Origin: Luteibacter sp. dw_328
Lineage (GTDB): Bacteria; Pseudomonadota; Gammaproteobacteria; Xanthomonadales; Rhodanobacteraceae
DNA: 64,000 bases
Direction of reading: 5' to 3'
Assembly: GCF_018449605.1 (NCBI RefSeq)
Contig: NZ_JAAVUW010000002.1
Coordinates: 124,001 to 188,000, forward strand
A program made the translations under genes and the position numbers. Shown here piece by piece: positions 42,351 to 49,604 of the stretch; the stretch's first letter is position 1; every line of letters begins with the position of its first letter. The notes below the pieces were generated by a model. That model did no database searches. It saw only the letters and a program-made list of their open reading frames with translations, and was not told the origin of the DNA.

Positions 42351-42868
42351 CGAACACTACGCTTCCTCAGACTTTTAAATTCAAAGGCTTCAAAGCTGTT
42401 CTTGCTTCGCTGGCGTTTCTGGACGTGTTTTTTATCACCTTAGCTATTCTCGTACTAACGAGCGAAGGCGGCGGAGTACGCGGGGCTCTTTTTTGTTTAG
42501 GTTGCGCGGCAGTCATGTCTGCGCTGGGGTGGGCGTACGTAAAGGGTAGCTCAGACATCGTCGTTGAAGAGAGCGGTATTTCTCGAGTCTTTCTTGGACG
42601 ACGAATCAATTTTATCGCTTGGTGCGACATTGGTCTCGTAACTGTGTTTACCCTGAGCCCTTCCGGTGCACGCCGTAGTATTACGGGTTACAACGTCGTT
42701 CCGTTGACATCAAGCGGGGCGTTGGAGCGAAAGCGCAAGATCTATTTCAGTAGTCAAACTACGGATTTGACAGGCCTCTTGCGTGCGATGAATGCCTTTA
42801 TGAGCAAGCACGACATACGCATCGAGATCGTGTCGAACGGGCAAGTTAAGGTTGCAAAGTCGCTTTAG
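42347..42868 (+). CDS. Two-membrane-segment PH-like protein, family member 4
   Basis: 173 residues: membrane segments at about 18-39 and 46-64, then DIVVEESGISRVFLGRRINFIAWCDIGLVTVF and a strand-rich remainder with KIYFSSQTTDLTGLLRAMNAFM. GTG 42347 overlaps the stop of the glycine-rich frame by 4 bp, implying coupled translation. Lower GC than the chromosomal genes around the array. Confidence 0.65.
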   Translation: MTNTTLPQTFKFKGFKAVLASLAFLDVFFITLAILVLTSEGGGVRGALFCLGCAAVMSALGWAYVKGSSDIVVEESGISRVFLGRRINFIAWCDIGLVTVFTLSPSGARRSITGYNVVPLTSSGALERKRKIYFSSQTTDLTGLLRAMNAFMSKHDIRIEIVSNGQVKVAKSL

Positions 42869-42965
42869 ATTCAATTTGGCGTTTGAGACCAGAGGGCGTT
42901 CCGTCACCGCCGCGTTGGCGGAGGCGGACTGGTGATAGCTTCAGTAGAATCGTTACGTCGAGCAG

Positions 42966-43181
42966 GTGGTCCACCGTCGGGTGTTTCAAATAGGCGTGGA
43001 GACGAAAGCCGTGGGTAGTGTTCCGAAGATAGGCGCTGTTGCAAAATTTCGTAATGCCGCGGCAACAAGTCGCGCCAACGCCGGTGCCGGCTCTTTGGCT
43101 AGAGGTTTTGGTGGTGGCGCCGCATCGAGTGTGCCCGGCCCCTCGGGTGGGCCGGGTTCTGTCTGCGAGTGTTCCAAATGA
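42966..43181 (+). CDS. Glycine/alanine-rich frame overlapping a membrane/PH gene, possible toxin C-terminal piece
   Basis: 71 codons from GTG 42966. The first part (VFQIGVETKAVGSVPKIGAV) is an ungapped in-frame relative of the start of the next gene (VFQMSLETVPMDSVPRITAF; 43 of 66 bases). The second part is rich in Gly/Ala/Ser (GAGSLARGFGGGAASSVPG) and ends GGPGSVCECSK. The TGA overlaps the next ATG (ATGA). It seems to be a chimera of a duplicated immunity-gene start and a toxin-like tail. Confidence 0.45.
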   Translation: MVHRRVFQIGVETKAVGSVPKIGAVAKFRNAAATSRANAGAGSLARGFGGGAASSVPGPSGGPGSVCECSK

Positions 43182-43633
43182 GCCTGGAGACCGTGCCAAT
43201 GGACAGTGTTCCAAGAATAACGGCCTTCGGAAAATGTCTAACTGCCACCGTGACGGTCATCCCAGTCGCCGTCGCGATATGGCTGCTCTGCGTTATGTCT
43301 AATCAAAATGAAGAGGGGCGTTACTTGATGTCGGTGACTGCCGCGGGTCTGCTCTTCGGGGGGTTGGCACTGATTCCAGGCCTAGTGCGGGCCGCTTCTA
43401 CAAGGTTTTACGATGGAGGTGTAGAGCAGTTCGTGATTGCTTCTAGCGGAATTTTCTTTTCGAAAGTGAGGCTTGACTGGATATCTGTCGAGACGGTTTC
43501 ATTTCGGAATCTCGCGTATACGATGTTTGGAAAAGGTGTGAAGATTCACGTGTCCCTCAGTTGCTTTTACGACTACCAGGCAACGGCCAAGTTCATTCAT
43601 GCGAGCCTTCCTGAGGACGTTGTTAGGAAGTGA
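43178..43633 (+). CDS. Two-membrane-segment PH-like protein, family member 5
   Basis: 151 residues from ATG 43178: membrane segments at about 21-39 and 50-70, then RFYDGGVEQFVIASSGIFF, the PH-like core WISVETVSFRNLAYTMF, and a closing helix ATAKFIHASLPEDVVRK. It is the intact sister of the IS-interrupted gene at 44108-45549. ATGA overlap with the preceding frame. Confidence 0.65.
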   Translation: MSLETVPMDSVPRITAFGKCLTATVTVIPVAVAIWLLCVMSNQNEEGRYLMSVTAAGLLFGGLALIPGLVRAASTRFYDGGVEQFVIASSGIFFSKVRLDWISVETVSFRNLAYTMFGKGVKIHVSLSCFYDYQATAKFIHASLPEDVVRK

Positions 43634-43739
43634 GTGAGTGTCGACGTCTCCTCTAGTCGACGTCCGTCTGGAAATCGGGAGCGCTCGCGTGGTTCGTCAC
43701 TGTCCGTTACGACGGTGATGCCGATAGGACACGTCTTTG

Positions 43740-44012
43740 GTGAAAGTGAAATATCTTATTCGTCTTCTCATCCTCCTGATGTTCCTGTCTGGCTTCTGTT
43801 TTGTTGGCGGGTCAGCCTATCTCCAAAGGTCACTTCCTCGCCGCCCGATTGAAAGTTCGGGCAACATCATTCCTAGGAACATTCACGGCGCGTGGGTTTA
43901 CGGGACGGAGCGAGAGTGGCTTATATATGACGCGCTGTTCTACGGTTTATTCGCCTTTGGACTTCCTGCGGGATTCCTGAAGCAGAGAGAGCAACGGTTG
44001 GGTCGAGAATAA
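43740..44012 (+). CDS. Small two-membrane-segment protein (paralogue of 27069-27335)
   Basis: 90 residues from GTG 43740: membrane segments at about 6-25 and 60-78 around a polar loop with LPRRPIESSGNIIPRNIHG, ending KQREQRLGRE. The shared motifs and identical last residues make it a paralogue of the 27069 protein. In both places it stands beside duplicated or broken pieces of other array genes. Confidence 0.6.
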   Translation: MKVKYLIRLLILLMFLSGFCFVGGSAYLQRSLPRRPIESSGNIIPRNIHGAWVYGTEREWLIYDALFYGLFAFGLPAGFLKQREQRLGRE

Positions 44013-44213
44013 GCGCAGCACGTAGGATAATTGTTCTCGTGCGGGACGCGATCATCGTTAAGCTGTAGCCTTTCGAGATCCAAAGGAACCCCTGTCGGAT
44101 TCCATCTATGCTTCGTGTCACCTCCACTCGGTTCTACGATGGTGGCGACGTCCCCCCAGATTTGAGTAGCGGCCCGGTTTCGAGTTCAATCCCCCACAAG
44201 AAGGAGATTGGAC

Positions 44214-44477
44214 GTGAAGAAGCGTTTTTCCGAAGAGCAGATCATTGGCTTCCTACGTGAGGTTGAGGCGGGTATGCCGGTCAAGGACCTGTGCCGCAAG
44301 CACGGCTTCAGCGAAGCCTCCTACTATTTGTGGCGAAGCAAGTTCGGCGGCATGAGCGTGCCCGAGGCTAAGCGACTGAAGGACCTGGAGTCGGAGAACG
44401 GTCGCCTGAAAAAGCTGCTGGCCGAGCAGCTTCTGGAAAATGAGGTCATCAAGGAAGCCCTGCGAAAAAAATGGTGA
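44214..44477 (+). CDS. IS3-family transposase OrfA (helix-turn-helix)
   Basis: 87 residues from GTG 44214, eight bases after AAGGAG. It has the IS3 OrfA helix-turn-helix ([37 protein letters not shown]) and a leucine-zipper-like end ([26 protein letters not shown]). It ends KKW. The A7 run at 44465-44471 in the last codons is the likely -1 slippage site for the OrfAB fusion. Confidence 0.93.
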   Translation: MKKRFSEEQIIGFLREVEAGMPVKDLCRKHGFSEASYYLWRSKFGGMSVPEAKRLKDLESENGRLKKLLAEQLLENEVIKEALRKKW

Positions 44478-45289
44478 GCGCACCGGACCGGCGCGAGCTG
44501 GTGCGCTATCTGATCGGCCAAGAACTGAGTGAGCGCCGGTCGCTGGCGATCGCCGGCATGAGCGCAAGCGCTTACCGATACGAGCCGCGGCCCGACCCCA
44601 ATGTCGAGCTGCGCGAGATGATCTGCGCGCTGGCGAATCGCCATAAACGCTACGGCGTCGGCATGATCTACCTCAAGCTCCGCCAGGCCGGACAGATGGT
44701 CAATTACAAGCGAGTTGAGCGCCTGTACCAGGAGGCGAATCTGCAGGTACGCCGGCGCAAAAGGAAAAAGGTGCCTCCGGCCGAAAGGCAGCCGCTGCTC
44801 CGGCCCGCAGCTGCGAACGAGGTCTGGTCCATCGATTTCGTCTTCGACCGGACCGCCGAAGGGCGCGTCCTGAAGTGCCTGACGATCGTCGATGACGCCA
44901 CGCACGAGGCAGTCGCCATCGAGATCGAGCGGGCGATCTCAGGTGTCGGCGTAACGCGCGTCATGGACCGCCTGGCCGTCACCCGGGGTCTGCCGAAGAT
45001 CATTCGCAGCGATAACGGAAGGGAGTTTTGCGGCAAGGCCATGGTCGCATGGGCACACGAACGCGGCGTACAGCTGCGCCTGATCGAGCCAGGCAAGCCG
45101 AATCAGAACGCGTACATCGAATCGTTCAACGGAAGGCTTCGCGATGAGTGCCTCAACGAACACTGGTTTCCCAGCCTTCTGCATGCCCGAACCGAGATCG
45201 AAAACTGGCGACGGGAATATAACGAGGAGCGACCGAAGAAGGCACTCGGCGGACTGACTCCCGCTGCCTACGCGAAACAGTTACATTAA
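44471..45289 (+). CDS. IS3-family transposase OrfB (DDE integrase)
   Basis: 272 residues with the rve/DDE core: first Asp in WSIDFVFD, second in [10 protein letters not shown], Glu in [16 protein letters not shown], and the C-terminal [21 protein letters not shown]. An HTH_21 segment ([17 protein letters not shown]) precedes the core. The frame is -1 relative to OrfA, with a small overlap, so the active enzyme is expected as an OrfAB frameshift product. Confidence 0.95.
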   Translation: MVSAPDRRELVRYLIGQELSERRSLAIAGMSASAYRYEPRPDPNVELREMICALANRHKRYGVGMIYLKLRQAGQMVNYKRVERLYQEANLQVRRRKRKKVPPAERQPLLRPAAANEVWSIDFVFDRTAEGRVLKCLTIVDDATHEAVAIEIERAISGVGVTRVMDRLAVTRGLPKIIRSDNGREFCGKAMVAWAHERGVQLRLIEPGKPNQNAYIESFNGRLRDECLNEHWFPSLLHARTEIENWRREYNEERPKKALGGLTPAAYAKQLH

Positions 45290-45635
45290 TCCTGAACTCA
45301 AGAACGGACCGCTACTGATGGCGGGGGGACGTCGGTGGTATCGAGCAGATCGTCCTCTTCTCCAAGGGGCATTTCTTGTCAAAGGTGAGGCTTGAGGGCA
45401 TCTATCGAGACGGTTCATATAAGAATCTTGCATATACGATGTTTGCGAAGAGCCTTAAGGTTCAAGTGTACCTGGGGTGTTTTTATGTTCTTCAGGCGAC
45501 GGCGAAGTTCATCCATGAGAACCTTCCGGCGGACGCAGTTAAAAAATGATCTGGCCGCTGGGTGCAGGGTGACTTCATCAGTCTCCGCTCCCTTCTCTGC
45601 ATACGTCGGTTCGCGTGTCCGACGCGTCGTCTGGG

Positions 45636-46367
45636 TCACTCCAGTAACAAGGCGAGCTGCCGCTTTGGGTTTCCGAGAAACGCCTTCGTCACCAGGAAGT
45701 GCTCCGTCTCCTCATAAGCCGTCCTCACCAACCCCGACTCGCCAATCTGATAAATATCCGCATCCGGATAAGCCATCAAGATTGGCGAATGCGTCGCAAT
45801 GATGAACTGCGAGTTCTTTGCGATCAGCTCATGCATACGCACCAGCATCGCCAGCTGCCGCGAAGGCGAGAGCGCAGCCTCGGGCTCGTCCAGGATGTAA
45901 AGCCCGTTGCCGCCAAACCGGTTCGTCATGACCGCGAAGAACGATTCGCCATGCGACTGCTCGTGCAGCGATCGGCCGCCGTATGAGTCGCCGACGCCGA
46001 GGTTCTCGATCTCCGTCGCCACGTTGAAGAAGCTTTCGGCCCGAAGGAAGAATCCATCCTTGGCGCGCTTGATCCCTTTGACCAGCGTCAAAGCCTCATG
46101 CAACTCCGAGTGCGAACGGCGCGTTCCGAAGTTAAAGTTCTTAGTGCCGCCCTCGGGATTGAATCCCCAGGACGTGGCGATAGCTTCGAGGAGTGTGGAT
46201 TTCCCGCTGCCGTTTTCGCCGACGATGAAGGTCACCTTTGGGTGGAGCTTCAGGGTGCCGAGGTTTTTAACGGCGGGCAGGCAGAACGGATACACGTCGA
46301 ACGAGGGCACCCGGTCCCGGCGGAGTTTTACGTCGAGCAGGTAGTGCTCGGCGTCCAGTGAGCTCAT
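45636..46367 (-). CDS. COG3910-type predicted ATPase, copy 3
   Basis: 243 residues, with GENGSGKS, SHGESF, YILDEPEA and ATHSPIL intact. It is more distant from copies 1 and 2 (VYPFCLPAVKNLG, MVRMHELIAKN) and lacks about eight residues in the linker after EIENLG. Start ATG 46367; an in-frame ATG 36 bp upstream is less likely. No copy of the 69-residue gene accompanies it. Confidence 0.85.
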   Translation of the reverse strand: MSSLDAEHYLLDVKLRRDRVPSFDVYPFCLPAVKNLGTLKLHPKVTFIVGENGSGKSTLLEAIATSWGFNPEGGTKNFNFGTRRSHSELHEALTLVKGIKRAKDGFFLRAESFFNVATEIENLGVGDSYGGRSLHEQSHGESFFAVMTNRFGGNGLYILDEPEAALSPSRQLAMLVRMHELIAKNSQFIIATHSPILMAYPDADIYQIGESGLVRTAYEETEHFLVTKAFLGNPKRQLALLLE

Positions 46368-46479
46368 ACGTAGCTTCCTTTTTGCTAGTAGCCCCCTGTG
46401 CATCTGCAGACGGGCGCAGGTGGCACATTTTAGCGGTGCCGCGTCTCAGAACAAGCGATCGTGATCAGTGCGGGATAAT

Positions 46480-47028
46480 ATGTCGAGCGGGACGGGAGCC
46501 CATCTTATTAGCCGTAAGTCATCGAGCCTCGCAATGCTAAGAACCATCCTTCTTTCGATCTTGACTGCGCTCGTGTCGGCAGCTTTCTGTCTCGTGTCCG
46601 CGCGGCTGAGAGAGCCTCGTCGCAAGGAACATTCCGAGTTCCGTTTTTCCACGAGCAGCCGGACTTTCATATGGATATTCACGTCCGCCGCCCTCGTAGG
46701 CCTTACGGCGGTGATGTCGGGTGATGGGTGCTTCCCGGTAACGGCATCAAGCTTGCTGTTCGCTGGAGGCGCGGCGGGTCTTGGATTTGCCGGCTGCGTG
46801 TGGACAGACCGGTTCGCCCTGAAGTATTTCGACGACCATTTGACCTACGGTGCTTTCAGGACGGCGAGGCTCGACTACAAGGACATCGTTTCCTTCAGGC
46901 TGATTCGTGGGGGGAAGGGTGGGCCCCACCTGATCATCAAGACGGCCAGGAGAACGATTTCGATCTCTGTGGATTCGCTTGGGGAGGCGACTGAGGTTTT
47001 GAAGGGTAAGGTGGGGGGTGGTCGCTAG
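46480..47028 (+). CDS. Two-membrane-segment PH-like protein, family member 7
   Basis: 182 residues from ATG 46480 (in-frame alternatives GTG 46468 and ATG 46534). Membrane segments at about 18-38, 62-80 and 85-105 (one more than the other members), then FDDHLTYGAFRTARLDYKDIVSFRLI and a strand-helix end ISISVDSLGEATEVLKG. No glycine-rich frame precedes it. It is the last gene of the array before the REP-like element and corA. Confidence 0.6.
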   Translation: MSSGTGAHLISRKSSSLAMLRTILLSILTALVSAAFCLVSARLREPRRKEHSEFRFSTSSRTFIWIFTSAALVGLTAVMSGDGCFPVTASSLLFAGGAAGLGFAGCVWTDRFALKYFDDHLTYGAFRTARLDYKDIVSFRLIRGGKGGPHLIIKTARRTISISVDSLGEATEVLKGKVGGGR

Positions 47029-47035
47029 TACCCAT

Positions 47036-47057
47036 TCGCCGATGAATCGGCTCCTAC
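47036..47057 (+). repeat. REP-like palindromic element
   Basis: TCGCCGATGAATCGG followed by CTCCTAC, in the 44 bp between the array and corA. Confidence 0.8.
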
Positions 47058-47072
47058 AAAAGCGCGCTTTGG

Positions 47073-48107
47073 CTAGAACCACTTGTTGCGTTTTAGGGCT
47101 ATGAAGATGATGCCGACGACGCAGGCGACCAGGCAGGTGATGGCGGGGTAGGCCCAAGGTTGTTGCAGCTCGGGCATGTGCGCGAAGTTCATGCCGTACC
47201 AGCTCGTGATCAAGGTAGGCGCCGCCAACATAGCCGCCCAGCCGGCAAGCTTCTTCATCACCTCGTTCTGTCCAAAGGTAACGAGAGCAAGGTTCACACT
47301 GATCGCCGCTCCGAGCATCTCGCGCATCGCGGAAATCGACTCGTTCACACGAAACACGTGATCGTAAATATCGCGAAAATACGCCCGCAGTTCATCGTGA
47401 ATCAGGTGCGGATGCAAGCGCGTCAGCTGCGCCACGATGTCCTGCAACGGCACGACCGCCAGGCGCAGCGTCATCAGCTCGCGCTGCATGTCGTACAGCC
47501 GCTTGATGGTCTGCCGGTTGTACGTCTCGGCGAAGATGTCGTTCTCGAGCTCGTGCAGCTCTTCCCGGAAGTCGCGGACGATCGGCAGGAAGTTGTCGAC
47601 GATGAAGTCGAGCACGGCGTAGAGCGCGTAGCTCGGTCCCATGCCGAGTAGTTCGGGCGATTGCTCACAGTTACGGCGTGCCGGTGCATACGACAGCGAC
47701 GCGCCGTGGCGCACGGTGACGAAGTAGCGCTGACCGACGAAGATCTGCGTTTCGCCGAAGGCGATGTTGCCGCCGACGAGCTGGGCGGTCTGCGCGACGA
47801 TGAAGAGGGAATCGCCGTAGGTTTCGATCTTGGTGCGCTGGTGCGCGAGCTGGGCGTCCTCGATGGCGAGGTCGTGCAGGTTGAATTCGTCCTGCAGCTT
47901 CAGCAGCAGCGCTTCGTCGGGCTCGTGGAGACCGACCCAGACGAAGGTGTCGGGCTCCTTCAGCACCTCGCTGATCGCGTCGATGGTGATGTCGCCAATG
48001 CGACGGCCATCGTTACGGTAGGCGACGCAATTGACGACCATGCCGCCGTTGGAAACGGGCGGAGCGACGGGTTCGGGGAGAATCGAGACGGAGGCCATGG
48101 CGGGCAT
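47073..48107 (-). CDS. corA: CorA-family magnesium/cobalt transporter
   Basis: A 344-residue CorA-type channel for Mg2+ and other divalent cations. The large N-terminal cytosolic domain contains FVWVGLHEPDEALL, the stalk helix has long charged segments, and the two C-terminal membrane helices carry the signature YGMNF with MPEL in the periplasmic loop. The chain ends with basic RNKWF. ATG 48107 has AGGGGG upstream. It marks the return to conserved chromosome after the accessory mosaic. Confidence 0.93.
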   Translation of the reverse strand: MPAMASVSILPEPVAPPVSNGGMVVNCVAYRNDGRRIGDITIDAISEVLKEPDTFVWVGLHEPDEALLLKLQDEFNLHDLAIEDAQLAHQRTKIETYGDSLFIVAQTAQLVGGNIAFGETQIFVGQRYFVTVRHGASLSYAPARRNCEQSPELLGMGPSYALYAVLDFIVDNFLPIVRDFREELHELENDIFAETYNRQTIKRLYDMQRELMTLRLAVVPLQDIVAQLTRLHPHLIHDELRAYFRDIYDHVFRVNESISAMREMLGAAISVNLALVTFGQNEVMKKLAGWAAMLAAPTLITSWYGMNFAHMPELQQPWAYPAITCLVACVVGIIFIALKRNKWF

Positions 48108-48325
48108 GATGCCGCCCCCTGTGTGACGGGGCAATCGCGGATTCAGAAAAATCGCAAAGGCAGATCGGGCGGGGCCGGATGGGTATTCAGTCGCGGCCGG
48201 ATTTCGCTAGCCGAGCCGGGTCCCTAGGGTAGTGGGGCGGAGTCGAAGCGGCCGGATCGCCACATCTTGCGATTCTCCCTGGCAGCTCCGTACCCAGGAA
48301 AACCCATGATCACAAGGAGCGTATC

Positions 48326-49588
48326 GTGACTTTGACCCCCCAGAAACCACCGCATGACACCGATGAGGCCAACGACATCCCGGCGTTCATGACCGAGGAA
48401 ATGGTCCATGCCCGCCTCGGCATCGTCTATCTCTTCGCCAACGTCACCTGCGACGAAGACCGTTTCACCTTCAGCACCGACGGTGTCCTCGACCTGCTCG
48501 GCAGCACGCCGGTGAAACCCGTCGTGCCGCCTGGAAAGAACGACCCCGCCAGGTTGGCCGAGACACTCGACCGTGCCATCCGCGCCAATGAAGCCGTCCG
48601 CGACATCGACGCCGCGCGTTTGTCATCGCGCTCCGAGACTGCCAACGTGGCGCCGGAAGAGGGCGCGTTGCGCGATGAGCTTGCTACCGAGCTGGAACGC
48701 ATGGCTACCCTCATCGCCGGGGCCACCCAGGAGCAGCTCGCCGGTGGCACGGGTGCCGCGGTGCCGCTCGCCGCTGCCGCCGCGGGTATCTGGGCGTCAC
48801 GCCCGGCGCTGATGAAAGAGGTGACCCGGACCATCGCCGAAGCCGCGGCTGCGCAGGCCCAGCCCTTCGTACTCAGCGGCCTGACCACGGCGTCGGGTGT
48901 GATCGATGCTCTGGAAACGGGGTGCCAGCGTTATCTCGTCCACGCGCGTGGCAAGCAGGTGAACGTCCTTCCCGGCACGCCGACCACCACCATCGACGGC
49001 ATCAAGCGCGCCATGGACCTCACGCTGGCCGGCAATGTCTATGCGTCCCTGAAGGGCGGAGCTCAACTGGTGGCGGAGGGCGTGACGGCGGGCGCTTCGA
49101 GCGCCATCGGTCGCATCGTGTTCTCGGCCATCGATGCGTTGGCCTCGTTCGTTCGGCGGGCGCACGACTTTTACTACATGCGTCAATTCTTCCATGAGGC
49201 GAAGGCGCACTGGGCGGACCGCAACCGTCCCGACGCCCTGCATCGGCGGCCGTACGAGTTCAACCTCTGGTACCGGAATGTCGCCATGCGCGTGCCGGTG
49301 ATCCCGGTGCTCACCCTCAATAGCGGTCTCTGCGGCGACAAGGCCCACCTGCTTCGGATGTTCGGTCTCGAAGGCGAGCTGATCACGCAGGCGAAGTTCG
49401 ACGCCGGCGTGGCTTATATCGACCAGCTGAAAACCTGGGGCGCGGGCTACCTGCGCGACGTGGGTTACGTCTTCGAAAGCGGGGACGCGGTCATCGCCGA
49501 ACTGGTCAAGTCGGCAGCGGTGCCGGCAAACGAAAAACTGCGCACCCGGCTGTGGACCGCGTTGAAGAAACTGGTACCTCGAAAATAG
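48326..49588 (+). CDS. Conserved protein of unknown function
   Basis: 420 residues from GTG 48326, with AAGGAG nine bases upstream. No signal peptide. The central part has long Ala/Gly-rich helices (LAAAAAGIWASRPALMKEV; AQLVAEGVTAGASSAIGRIVFSAIDAL) that could contact a membrane; the C-terminal half has conserved-looking aromatic stretches (HDFYYMRQFFHEAKAHW, RRPYEFNLWYRNVAM). I do not recognise the family. It is divergent from corA and convergent with the DUF4105 gene, so it is probably monocistronic. Confidence 0.7.
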   Translation: MTLTPQKPPHDTDEANDIPAFMTEEMVHARLGIVYLFANVTCDEDRFTFSTDGVLDLLGSTPVKPVVPPGKNDPARLAETLDRAIRANEAVRDIDAARLSSRSETANVAPEEGALRDELATELERMATLIAGATQEQLAGGTGAAVPLAAAAAGIWASRPALMKEVTRTIAEAAAAQAQPFVLSGLTTASGVIDALETGCQRYLVHARGKQVNVLPGTPTTTIDGIKRAMDLTLAGNVYASLKGGAQLVAEGVTAGASSAIGRIVFSAIDALASFVRRAHDFYYMRQFFHEAKAHWADRNRPDALHRRPYEFNLWYRNVAMRVPVIPVLTLNSGLCGDKAHLLRMFGLEGELITQAKFDAGVAYIDQLKTWGAGYLRDVGYVFESGDAVIAELVKSAAVPANEKLRTRLWTALKKLVPRK

Positions 49589-49604
49589 CGAGGCACCGGC
49601 AAGC

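Larger units (their letters stand above)
44146..45334 (+). mobile_element. IS3-family insertion sequence (IS407-like by target duplication)
   Basis: An 1189-bp element. Both ends are CGACGTCCCCCC (right end inverted), and similarity continues inward (AGTAGCGG..CCG..T..GAGTTCA on both sides). It is flanked by the 4-bp direct repeat GTGG (44142-44145 and 45335-45338). It encodes OrfA and OrfB in overlapping frames with an A7 slippage site. All parts look intact, so it may be active. The 4-bp duplication fits the IS407 group. Confidence 0.9.
44108..45549 (+). pseudogene. Two-membrane-segment PH-like gene, family member 6, interrupted by an IS element
   Basis: Left part: from 44108 the frame reads LRVTSTRFYDGG up to the IS. 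Right part: from 45335 it resumes GIEQIVLFSKGHFLSKVRLE ... YKNLAYTMFAK and ends ATAKFIHENLPADAVKK at 45549. Removing the IS and one GTGG copy restores YDGGIEQ, matching YDGGVEQ in member 5. The 5' part with the membrane segments is missing upstream of 44108, so the gene was probably already partial before the insertion. Confidence 0.75.

Noticed and set aside
25331-47072. Accessory region as a prophage or integrative island
   Set aside because: No integrase, phage structural gene, tRNA or terminal direct repeat is seen at either border.
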